Part shown: positions 1-9,478 of the stretch, piece after piece
How positions within the stretch are numbered: the first letter of the stretch is position 1
How the letters are laid out: each line of letters begins with the position of its first letter
DNA from: Apostichopus japonicus
Lineage: Eukaryota; Echinodermata; Holothuroidea; Aspidochirotida; Stichopodidae
Reading direction: 5' to 3'
Assembly (NCBI RefSeq): GCF_037975245.1
Contig: NC_092571.1
Span: 22,245,917 to 22,309,916, forward strand
Length of the DNA: 64,000 bases
Program-made: the position numbers and the translations under genes
Notes under the pieces: generated by a model
What the model saw: the letters and a program-made list of their open reading frames with translations, nothing else
Databases searched by the model: none
What the model was told of the DNA's origin: nothing

Positions 1-15
1 CCCCGGGTGATGACG

Positions 16-32
16 TCTTTTGCCGATCTTTT
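16..32 (+). repeat. 11-bp length polymorphism between TCTTTT direct repeats (L allele shown)
   Basis: In the long unit TCTTTT occurs twice, at 16-21 and 27-32, separated by GCCGA. The short unit keeps one TCTTTT. Removing one copy plus the 5-bp spacer gives exactly the 11-bp difference, as expected from slippage or single-strand annealing between 6-bp direct repeats, or the reverse duplication. This one site defines the two length classes across the window. Confidence 0.9.
18..32 (+). terminator. Pol III-type T4 tracts downstream of the B box (two in L units)
   Basis: T4 runs at 18-21 and 29-32 follow the preceding unit's B box. T4 or longer on the non-template strand can stop Pol III, with strength depending on lineage. 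Transcripts starting near an A box and ending here would be roughly 90-110 nt. Long units have two such tracts in tandem. Confidence 0.4.
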
Positions 33-66
33 ACAGCAAGTGCCTACACGGGGAGCTGTAAGTATT
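27..66 (+). other. Splice-site-like pair flanking a 21-nt segment
   Basis: TCTTTTACAG at 27-36 looks like a 3' splice site with a short pyrimidine tract. GTAAGTATT at 58-66 fits a 5' splice site downstream of the GT. Between them is a 21-nt segment at 37-57, a multiple of three. CTGAT near 129-133 could serve as a branch point of the next unit. The bases just before GTAAGT (GCT) are not the usual CAG, so the match is incomplete. Use as a splice site is speculative; the motif is simply present in nearly every unit. Confidence 0.25.
31..61 (+). other. Hairpin in the non-tRNA half of the unit
   Basis: TTACAGC at 31-37 and GCTGTAA at 55-61 are perfect reverse complements (7 bp). Inside them, GTG 40-42 can pair with CAC 47-49 around CCTA. 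The structure is present in both classes (185-215 in the first S unit). Substitutions concentrate in the unpaired GGGGA part of the loop, while the 7-bp arms are rarely changed (examples: near 1,805, 25,078, 44,414 and 53,532). Confidence 0.6.
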
Positions 67-72
67 AGTTAA
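59..72 (+). other. Three-frame stop cluster on the plus strand
   Basis: TAA at 59-61, TAG at 66-68 and TAA at 70-72 close all three plus-strand frames within 14 bp. It recurs in every unit and explains why no plus-strand ORF extends over more than about one monomer. It supports treating the array as non-coding. Confidence 0.85.
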
Positions 73-98
73 TCCACCTAATATCTCAGTCCATACAG

Positions 99-168
99 TG
101 GCGCGATGGCTTGGCGCACTGTGCGAGCTGATGATCGAGACTCTCTTTTGCATCCGTGGTTCGAACCC
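99..168 (+). promoter_or_regulatory. Type 2 Pol III internal promoter-like A and B boxes
   Basis: A-box-like TGGCGCGATGG lies at 99-109, with the usual A at its seventh position replaced by G. B-box-like GGTTCGAACCC lies at 158-168 and fits the GGTTCGANNCC form. Starts are 59 bp apart, longer than in an intronless tRNA gene but within the range tolerated by TFIIIC. The pair recurs about 399 times, so the array could recruit TFIIIC or Pol III many times over. Whether it is transcribed is inference. Confidence 0.55.
146..149 (+). terminator. Internal T4 tract between A and B boxes
   Basis: A T4 run sits in CTCTCTTTTGC between the A-box-like and B-box-like elements and is conserved in nearly all units. 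It could cause early Pol III termination. Few units alter it: about 33,455 it becomes CTATATTTTGC, and about 50,092 it becomes TTCTGC. Confidence 0.3.
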
Positions 169-319
169 CGGGTGATGACGTCTTTTACAGCAAGTGCCTA
201 CACGGGGAGCTGTAAGTATTAGTTAATCCACCTAACATCTCAGTCCATACAGTGGCGCGATGGCTTGGCGCACTGTGCGAGCTGATGATCGAGACTCTCT
301 TTTGCATCCGTGGTTCGAA
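166..319 (+). repeat. Representative short unit (S, 154 bp)
   Basis: First complete short monomer. It matches the long unit except that 11 bases are missing between GACGTCTTTT and ACAGCAAG, leaving one TCTTTT tract instead of two, and AACATCTC replaces AATATCTC. There are 177 units of this class. The length is not a multiple of three, so any reading frame shifts between successive short units. Confidence 0.95.
183..186 (+). terminator. Pol III-type T4 tract (single copy in S units)
   Basis: The short unit keeps only one T4 run after the B box at 158-168. If units are transcribed, short and long units would differ in terminator strength and read-through into the next unit. Confidence 0.35.
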
Positions 320-803
320 CCCCGGGTGATGACGTCTTTTGCCGATCTTTTACAGCAAGTGCCTACACGGGGAGCTGTAAGTATTAGTTAATCCACCTAA
401 TATCTCAGTCCATACAGTGGCGCGATGGCTTGGCGCACTGTGCGAGCTGATGATCGAGACTCTCTTTTGCATCCGTGGTTCGAACCCCGGGTGATGACGT
501 CTTTTACAGCAAGTGCCTACACGGGGAGCTGTAAGTATTAGTTAATCCACCTAACATCTCAGTCCATACAGTGGCGCGATGGCTTGGCGCACTGTGCGAG
601 CTGATGATCGAGACTCTCTTTTGCATCTGTGGTTCGAACCCCGGGTGATGACGTCTTTTGCCGATCTTTTACAGCAAGTGCCTACACGGGGAGCTGTAAG
701 TATTAGTTAATCCACCTAATATCTCAGTCCATACAGTGGCGCGATGGCTTGGCGCACTGTGCGAGCTGATGATCGAGACTCTCTTTTGCATCCGTGGTTC
801 GAA

Positions 804-957
804 CCCCGGGTGATGACGTCTTTTACAGCAAGTGCCTACACGGGGAGCTGTAAGTATTAGTTAATCCACCTAACATCTCAGTCCATACAGTAGCGCGATG
901 GCTTGGCGCACTGTGTGAGCTGATGATCGAGACTCTCTTTTGCATCCGTGGTTCGAA
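804..957 (+). repeat. S unit with two CpG-associated changes
   Basis: Carries CAGTAGCGCG instead of CAGTGGCGCG, which alters the A-box region, and CTGTGTGAGC instead of CTGTGCGAGC. The second change recurs in S units at 25,032 and 43,895. Confidence 0.8.
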
Positions 958-1584
958 CCCCGGGTGATGACGTCTTTTACAGCAAGTGCCTACACGGGGA
1001 GCTGTAAGTATTAGTTAATCCACCTAACATCTCAGTCCATACAGTGGCGCGATGGCTTGGCGCACTGTGCGAGCTGATGATCGAGACTCTCTTTTGCATC
1101 CGTGGTTCGAACCCCGGGTGATGACGTCTTTTGCCGATCTTTTACAGCAAGTGCCTACACGGGGAGCTGTAAGTATTAGTTAATCCACCTAATATCTCAG
1201 TCCATACAGTGGCGCGATGGCTTGGCGCACTGTGCGAGCTGATGATCGAGACTCTCTTTTGCATCCGTGGTTCGAACCCCGGGTGATGACGTCTTTTACA
1301 GCAAGTGCCTACACGGGGAGCTGTAAGTATTAGTTAATCCACCTAACATCTCAGTCCATACAGTGGCGCGATGGCTTGGCGCACTGTGCGAGCTGATGAT
1401 CGAGACTCTCTTTTGCATCCGTGGTTCGAACCCCGGGTGATGACGTCTTTTACAGCAAGTGCCTACACGGGGAGCTGTAAGTATTAGTTAATCCACCTAA
1501 CATCTCAGTCCATACAGTGGCGCGATGGCTTGGCGCACTGTGCGAGCTGATGATCGAGACTCTCTTTTGCATCCGTGGTTCGAA

Positions 1585-2079
1585 CCCCGGGTGATGACGT
1601 CTTTTGCCGATCTTTTACAGCAAGTGCCTACACTAGGAGCTGTAAGTATTAGTTAATCCACCTAATATCTCAGTCCATACAGTGGCGCGATGGCTTGGCG
1701 CACTGTGCGAGCTGATGATCGAGACTCTCTTTTGCATCCGTGGTTCGAACCCCGGGTGATGACGTCTTTTGCCGATCTTTTACAGCAAGTGCCTACACGA
1801 GGAGTTGTAAGTATTAGGTAATCCACCTAATATCTCAGTCCATACAGTGGCGCGATGGCTTGGCGCACTGTGCGAGCTGATGATCGAGACTCTCTTTTGC
1901 ATCCGTGGTTCGAACCCCGGGTGATGACGTCTTTTGCCGATCTTTTACAGCAAGTGCCTACACGGGGAGCTGTAAGTATTAGTTAATCCACATAATATCT
2001 CAGTCCATACAGTGGCGCGATGGCTTGGCGCACTGTGCGAGCTGATGATCGAGACTCTCTTTTGCATCCGTGGTTCGAA
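1585..2079 (+). repeat. Run of three divergent L units
   Basis: Three long units in a row, each with private changes. The first has CACTAGGAGC for CACGGGGAGC. The second has CACGAGGAGTTG and TATTAGGTAATCC. The third has CACATAATATC for CACCTAATATC. These are among the more diverged neighbours in an otherwise near-identical array. Confidence 0.8.
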
Positions 2080-5000
2080 CCCCGGATGATGACGTCTTTT
2101 ACAGCAAGTGCCTACACGGGGAGCTGTAAGTATTAGTTAATCCACCTAACATCTCAGTCCATACAGTGGCGAGATGGCTTGGCGCACTGTGCGAGCTGAT
2201 GATCGAGACTCTCTTTTGCATCCGTGGTTCGAACCCCGGGTGATGACGTCTTTTGCCGATCTTTTACAGCAAGTGCCTACACGGGGAGCTGTAAGTATTA
2301 GTTAATCCACCTAATATCTCAGTCCATACAGTGGCGCGATGGCTTGGCGCACTGTGCGAGCTGATGATCGAGACTCTCTTTTGCATCCGTGGTTCGAACC
2401 CCGGGTGATGACGTCTTTTACAGCAAGTGCCTACACGGGGAGCTGTAAGTATTAGTTAATCCACCTAACATCTCAGTCCATACAGTGGCGCGATGGCTTG
2501 GCGCACTGTGCGAGCTGATGATCGAGACTCTCTTTTGCATCCGTGGTTCGAACCCCGGGTGATGACGTCTTTTGCCGATCTTTTACAGCAAGTGCCTACA
2601 CGGGGAGCTGTAAGTATTAGTTAATCCACCTAATATCTCAGTCCATACAGTGGCGCGATGGCTTGGCGCACTGTGCGAGCTGATGATCGAGACTCTCTTT
2701 TGCATCCGTGGTTCGAACCCCGGGTGATGACGTCTTTTACAGCAAGTGCCTACACGGGGAGCTGTAAGTATTAGTTAATCCACCTAACATCTCAGTCCAT
2801 ACAGTGGCGCGATGGCTTGGCGCACTGTGCGAGCTGATGATCGAGACTCTCTTTTGCATCCGTGGTTCGAACCCCGGGTGATGACGTCTTTTGCCGATCT
2901 TTTACAGCAAGTGCCTACACGGGGAGCTGTAAGTATTAGTTAATCCACCTAATATCTCAGTCCATACAGTGGCGCGATGGCTTGGCGCACTGTGCGAGCT
3001 GATGATCGAGACTCTCTTTTGCATCCGTGGTTCGAACCCCGGGTGATGACGTCTTTTGCCGATCTTTTACAGCAAGTGCCTACACGGGGAGCTGTAAGTA
3101 TTAGTTAATCCACCTAACATCTCAGTCCATACAGTGGCGCGATGGCTTGGCGCACTGTGCGAGCTGATGATCGAGACTCTCTTTTGCATCCGTGGTTCGA
3201 ACCCCGGGTGATGACGTCTTTTGCCGATCTTTTACAGCAAGTGCCTACACGGGGAGCTGTAAGTATTAGTTAATCCACCTAATATCTCAGTCCATACAGT
3301 GGCGCGATGGCTTGGCGCACTGTGCGAGCTGATGATCGAGACTCTCTTTTGCATCCGTGGTTCGAACCCCGGGTGATGACGTCTTTTACAGCAAGTGCCT
3401 ACACGGGGAGCTGTAAGTATTAGTTAATCCACCTAATATCTCAGTCCATAAAGTGGCGCGATGGCTTGGCGCACTGTGCGAGCTGATGATCGAGACTCTC
3501 TTTTGCATCCGTGGTTCGAACCCCGGGTGATGACGTCTTTTGCCGATCTTTTACAGCAAGTGCCTACACGGGGAGCTGTAAGTATTAGTTAATCCACCTA
3601 ATATCTCAGTCCATACAGTGGCGCGATGGCTTGGCGCACTGTGCGAGCTGATGATCGAGACTCTCTTTTGCATCCGTGGTTCGAACCCCGGGTGATGACG
3701 TCTTTTACAGCAAGTGCCTACACGGGGAGCTGTAAGTATTAGTTAATCCACCTAACATCTCAGTCCATACAGTGGCGCGATGGCTTGGCGCACTGTGCGA
3801 GCTGATGATCGAGACTCTCTTTTGCATCCGTGGTTCGAACCCCGGGTGATGACGTCTTTTGCCGATCTTTTACAGCAAGTGCCTACACGGGGAGCTGTAA
3901 GTATTAGTTAATCCACCTAATATCTCAGTCCATACAGTGGCGCGATGGCTTGGCGCACTGTGCGAGCTGATGATCGAGACTCTCTTTTGCATCCGTGGTT
4001 CGAACCCCGGGTGATGACGTCTTTTACAGCAAGTGCCTACACGGGGAGCTGTAAGTATTAGTTAATCCACCTAACATCTCAGTCCATACAGTGGCGCGAT
4101 GGCTTGGCGCACTGTGCGAGCTGATGATCGAGACTCTCTTTTGCATCCGTGGTTCGAACCCCGGGTGATGACGTCTTTTGCCGATCTTTTACAGCAAGTG
4201 CCTACACGGGGAGCTGTAAGTATTAGTTAATCCACCTAACATCTCAGTCCATACAGTGGCGCGATGGCTTGGCGCACTGTGCGAGCTGATGATCGAGACT
4301 CTCTTTTGCATCCGTGGTTCGAACCCCGGGTAATGACGTCTTTTACAGCAAGTGCCTACACGGGGAGCTGTAAGTATTAGTTAATCCACTTAACATCTCA
4401 GTCCATACAGTGGCGCGATGGCTTGGCGCACTGTGCGAGCTGATGATCGAGACTCTCTTTTGCATCCGTGGTTCGAACCCCGGGTGATGACGTCTTTTGC
4501 CGATCTTTTACAGCAAGTGCCTACACGGGGAGCTGTAAGTATTAGTTAATCCACCTAATATCTCAGTCCATACAGTGGCGCGATGGCTTGGCGCACTGTG
4601 CGAGCTGATGATCGAGACTCTCTTTTGCATCCGTGGTTCGAACCCCGGGTGATGACGTCTTTTGCCGATCTTTTACAGCAAGTGCCTACACGGGGAGCTG
4701 TAAGTATTAGTTAATCCACCTAATATCTCAGTCCATACAGTGGCGCGATGGCTTGGCGCACTGTGCGAGCTGATGATCGAGACTCTCTTTAGCATCCGTG
4801 GTTCGAACCCCGGGTGATGACGTCTTTTACAGCAAGTGCCTACACGGGGAGCTGTAAGTATTAGTTAATCCACCTAACATCTCAGTCCATACAGTGGCGC
4901 GATGGCTTGGCGCACTGTGCGAGCTGATGATCGAGACTCTCTTTTGCATCCGTGGTTCGAACCCCGGGTGATGACGTCTTTTGCCGATCTTTTACAGCAA

Positions 5001-5280
5001 GTGCCTACACGGGGAGCTGTAAGTATTAGTTAATCCACCTAATATCTCAGTCCATACAGTGGCGCGATGGCTTGGCGCACTGTGCGAGCTGATGATCGAG
5101 ACTCTCTTTTGCATCCGTGGTTCGAACCCCGGGTGATGACGTCTTTTACAGCAAGTGCCTACACGGGGAGCTGTAAGTATTAGTTAATCCACCTAACATC
5201 TCAGTCCATACAGTGGCGCGATGGCTTGGCGCACTGTGCGAGCTGATGATCGAGACTCTCTTTTGCATCCGTGGTTCGAA

Positions 5281-5464
5281 CCCCGGGTGATGACGTCTTT
5301 TACAGCAAGTGACGTCTTTTGCCGATCTTTTACAGCAAGTGCCTACACGGGGAGCTGTAAGTATTAGTTAATCCACCTAATATCTCAGTCCATACAGTGG
5401 CGCGATGGCTTGGCGCACTGTGCGAGCTGATGATCGAGACTCTCTTTTGCATCCGTGGTTCGAA
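5281..5464 (+). repeat. Composite 184-bp unit with a 19-bp internal duplication
   Basis: The unit begins like S (GACGTCTTTTACAGCAAGT) and then restarts as L with GACGTCTTTTGCCGATC, so the 19-bp segment at its start is partly repeated. Its length is 165 plus 19 bp. The join is AAGT|GACGTC, where GTGA/GTGAC-like microhomology with the normal GATGACGTC is visible. It looks like a footprint of misaligned recombination or slippage between an S and an L unit, and is the only unit of its kind in the window. Confidence 0.9.
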
Positions 5465-8192
5465 CCCCGGGTGATGACGTCTTTTGCCGATCTTTTACAG
5501 CAAGTGCCTACACGGGGAGCTGTAAGTATTAGTTAATCCACCTAATATCTCAGTCCATACAGTGGCGCGATGGCTTGGCGCACTGTGCGAGCTGATGATC
5601 GAGACTCTCTTTTGCATCCGTGGTTCGAACCCCGGGTGATGACGTCTTTTGCCGATCTTTTACAGCAAGTGCCTACACGGGGAGCTGTAAGTATTAGTTA
5701 ATCCACCTAATATCTCAGTCCATACAGTGGCGCGATGGCTTGGCGCACTGTGCGAGCTGATGATCGAGACTCTCTTTTGCATCCGTGGTTCGAACCCCGG
5801 GTGATGACGTCTTTTACAGCAAGTGCCTACACGGGGAGCTGTAAGTATTAGTTAATCCACCTAACATCTCAGTCCATACAGTGGCGCGATGGCTTGGCGC
5901 ACTGTGCGAGCTGATGATCGAGACTCTCTTTTGCATCCGTGGTTCGAACCCCGGGTGATGACGTCTTTTGCCGATCTTTTACAGCAAGTGCCTACACGGG
6001 GAGCTGTAAGTATTAGTTAATCCACCTAATATCTCAGTCCATACAGTGGCGCGATGGCTTGGCGCACTGTGCGAGCTGATGATCGAGACTCTCTTTTGCA
6101 TCCGTGGTTCGAACCCCGGGTGATGACGTCTTTTACAGCAAGTGCCTACACGGGGAGCTGTAAGTATTAGTTAATCCACCTAACATCTCAGTCCATACAG
6201 TGGCGCGATGGCTTGGCGCACTGTGCGAGCTGATGATCGAGACTCTCTTTTGCATCCGTGGTTCGAACCCCGGGTGATGACGTCTTTTACAGCAAGTGCC
6301 TACACGGGGAGCTGTAAGTATTAGTTAATCCACCTAACATCTCAGTCCATACAGTGGCGCGATGGCTTGGCGCACTGTGCGAGCTGATGATCGAGACTCT
6401 CTTTTGCATCCGTGGTTCGAACCCCGGGTGATGACGTCTTTTGCCGATCTTTTACAGCAAGTGCCTACACGGGGAGCTGTAAGTATTAGTTAATCCACCT
6501 AATATCTCAGTCCATACAGTGGCGCGATGGCTTGGCGCACTGTGCGAGCTGATGATCGAGACTCTCTTTTGCATCCGTGGTTCGAACCCCGGGTGATGAC
6601 GTCTTTTGCCGATCTTTTACAGCAAGTGCCTACACGGGGAGCTGTAAGTATTAGTTAATCCACCTAATATCTCAGTCCATACAGTGGCGCGATGGCTTGG
6701 CGCACTGTGCGAGCTGATGATCGAGACTCTCTTTTGCATCCGTGGTTCGAACCCCGGGTGATGACGTCTTTTGCCGATCTTTTACAGCAAGTGCCTACAC
6801 GGGGAGCTGTAAGTATTAGTTAATCCACCTAATATCTCAGTCCATACAGTGGCGCGATGGCTTGGCGCACTGTGCGAGCTGATGATCGAGACTCTCTTTT
6901 GCATCCGTGGTTCGAACCCCGGGTGATGACGTCTTTTACAGCAAGTGCCTACACGGGGAGCTGTAAGTATTAGTTAATCCACCTAACATCTCAGTCCATA
7001 CAGTGGCGCGATGGCTTGGCGCACTGTGCGAGCTGATGATCGAGACTCTCTTTTGCATCCGTGGTTCGAACCCCGGGTGATGACGTCTTTTGCCGATCTT
7101 TTACAGCAAGTGCCTACACGGGGAGCTGTAAGTATTAGTTAATCCACCTAATATCTCAGTCCATACAGTGGCGCGATGGCTTGGCGCACTGTGCGAGCTG
7201 ATGATCGAGACTCTCTTTTGCATCCGTGGTTCGAACCCCGGGTGATGACGTCTTTTACAGCAAGTGCCTACACGGGGAGCTGTAAGTATTAGTTAATCCA
7301 CCTAACATCTCAGTCCATACAGTGGCGCGATGGCTTGGCGCACTGTGCGAGCTGATGATCGAGACTCTCTTTTGCATCCGTGGTTCGAACCCCGGGTGAT
7401 GACGTCTTTTGCCGATCTTTTACAGCAAGTGCCTACACGGGGAGCTGTAAGTATTAGTTAATCCACCTAATATCTCAGTCCATACAGTGGCGCGATGGCT
7501 TGGCGCACTGTGCGAGCTGATGATCGAGACTCTCTTTTGCATCCGTGGTTCGAACCCCGGGTGATGACGTCTTTTACAGCAAGTGCCTACACGGGGAGCT
7601 GTAAGTATTAGTTAATCCACCTAACATCTCAGTCCATACAGTGGCGCGATGGCTTGGCGCACTGTGCGAGCTGATGATCGAGACTCTCTTTTGCATCCGT
7701 GGTTCGAACCCCGGGTGATGACGTCTTTTACAGCAAGTGCCTACACGGGGAGCTGTAAGTATTAGTTAATCCACCTAACATCTCAGTCCATACAGTGGCG
7801 CGATGGCTTGGCGCACTGTGCGAGCTGATGATCGAGACTCTCTTTTGCATCCGTGGTTCGAACCCCGGGTGATGACGTCTTTTGCCGATCTTTTACAGCA
7901 AGTGCCTACACGGGGAGCTGTAAGTATTAGTTAATCCACCTAATATCTCAGTCCATACAGTGGCGCGATGGCTTGGCGCACTGTGCGAGCTGATGATCGA
8001 GACTCTCTTTTGCATCCGTGGTTCGAACCCCGGGTGATGACGTCTTTTGCCGATCTTTTACAGCAAGTGCCTACACGGGGAGCTGTAAGTATTAGTTAAT
8101 CCACCTAATATCTCAGTCCATACAGTGGCGCGATGGCTTGGCGCACTGTGCGAGCTGATGATCGAGACTCTCTTTTGCATCCGTGGTTCGAA

Positions 8193-9478
8193 CCCCGGAT
8201 GATGACGTCTTTTACAGCAAGTGCCTACACGGGGAGCTGTAAGTATTAGTTAATCCACCTAACATCTCAGTCCATACAGTGGCGCGATGGCTTTGCGCAC
8301 TGTGCGAGCTGATGATCGAGACTCTCTTTTGCATCCGTGGTTCGAACCCCGGGTGATGACGTCTTTTGCCGATCTTTTACAGCAAGTGCCTACACGGGGA
8401 GCTGTAAGTATTAGTTAATCCACCTAATATCTCAGTCCATACAGTGGCGCGATGGCTTGGCGCACTGTGCGAGCTGATGATCGAGACTCTCTTTTGCATC
8501 CGTGGTTCGAACCCCGGGTGATGACGTCTTTTACAGCAAGTGCCTACACGGGGAGCTGTAAGTATTAGTTAATCCACCTAACATATCAGTCCATACAGTG
8601 GCGCGATGGCTTGGCGCACTGTGCGAGCTGATGATCGAGACTCTCTTTTGCATCCGTGGTTCGAACCCCGGGTGATGACGTCTTTTGCCGATCTTTTACA
8701 GCAAGTGCCTACACGGGGAGCTGTAAGTATTAGTTAATCCACCTAATATCTCAGTCCATACAGTGGCGCGATGGCTTGACGCACTGTGCGAGCTGATGAT
8801 CGAGACTCTCTTTTGCATCCGTGGTTCGAACCCCGGGTGATGACGTCTTTTACAGCAAGTGCCTACACGGGGAGCTGTAAATATTAGTTAATCCACCTAA
8901 TATCTCAGTCCATACAGTGGCGCGATGGCTTGGCGCACTGTGCGAGCTGATGATCGAGACTCTCTTTTGCATCCGTGGTTCGAACCCCGGGTGATGACGT
9001 CTTTTGCCGATCTTTTACAGCAAGTGCCTACACGGGGAGCTGTAAGTATTAGTTAATCCACCTAATATCTCAGTCCATACAGTGGCGCGATGGCTTGGCG
9101 CACTGTGCGAGCTGATGATCGAGACTCTCTTTTGCATCCGTGGTTCGAACCCCGGGTGATGACGTCTTTTGCCGATCTTTTACAGCAAGTGCCTACACGG
9201 GGAGCTGTAAGTATTAGTTAATCCACCTAATATCTCAGTCCATACAGTGGCGCGATGGCTTGGCGCACTGTGCGAGCTGATGATCGAGACTCTCTTTTGC
9301 ATCCGTGGTTCGAACCCCGGGTGATGACGTCTTTTGCCGATCTTTTACAGCAAGTGCCTACACGGGGAGCTGTAAGTATTAGTTAATCCACCTAATATCT
9401 CAGTCCATACAGTGGCGCGATGGCTTGGCGCACTGTGCGAGCTGATGATCGAGACTCTCTTTTCATCCGTGGTTCGAA
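8193..9478 (+). repeat. Eight-unit higher-order repeat, copy 1 (1,286 bp)
   Basis: Unit order is S*, L, S, L, S(T), L, L, L. S* is a short unit with CCCGGATGATG at its start and CTTTGCGC instead of CTTGGCGC; S(T) is a short unit with the long-class AATATCTC. The last L lacks one base (TTTTCATCC), giving 1,286 bp. This copy alone also has ACATATCAG at about 8,585. Confidence 0.85.
9315..9478 (+). repeat. 164-bp L unit with one-base deletion
   Basis: TTTTGCATCC is reduced to TTTTCATCC between the internal T4 and the B box. The same deletion is in 12,207-12,370, its partner in the 2,892-bp duplication. Confidence 0.85.

Larger units (their letters stand above)
1..165 (+). repeat. Representative long unit (L, 165 bp)
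   Basis: First complete long monomer, used here as the reference for unit coordinates. In order: CCCCGGG at 1-7 (also the 3' side of the previous unit's T-arm), GACGTC at 12-17, two TCTTTT tracts at 16-21 and 27-32 separated by GCCGA, a hairpin at 31-61, a three-frame stop cluster at 59-72, the diagnostic AATATCTC at 80-87, a tRNA-like D-arm at 99-117, an internal T4 at 146-149, and the B box at 158-168. Composition is 41 C, 43 G, 34 A and 47 T, with 11 CpG. The length is a multiple of three, but every plus frame is closed. There are 221 units of this class in the window. Confidence 0.95.
99..171 (+). other. tRNA-like segment (degenerate tRNA or SINE head), one per unit
   Basis: The sequence shows a D-arm with a perfect 4-bp stem: GCGC at 101-104 pairs with GCGC at 114-117 around the loop GATGGCTTG, preceded by TG as at tRNA positions 8-9. 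A T-arm-like hairpin follows: CCGTGG 154-159 and CCCCGG 166-171 around TTCGAA, five of six pairs with a T/C mismatch. Adding one A in the 3' strand would make a regular T-stem with a 7-nt loop. I found no convincing 7-bp acceptor stem or anticodon arm, so this is not a functional tRNA. The D-arm resembles by eye the TGGCGCAATGG start of eukaryotic tRNA-Arg, but that parentage is tentative. The segment crosses the unit boundary used here and recurs in almost every monomer. Confidence 0.7.

Noticed and set aside
11-17. CRE-like TGACGTC and TAATCC homeobox-like motifs as regulatory sites
   Set aside because: Such short motifs arise by chance and are multiplied by the tandem repeat. Nothing in the window indicates a gene they could control.
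99-171. Functional tRNA gene in each unit
   Set aside because: There is no matching acceptor stem or anticodon arm, and a T4 lies between the A and B boxes. Only the D-arm and a near-regular T-arm are present.
160-173. CENP-B box, because TTCG is followed by CGGG
   Set aside because: The spacing between TTCG and CGGG is two bases too short, and the required central A is missing, so the essential pattern is not met.
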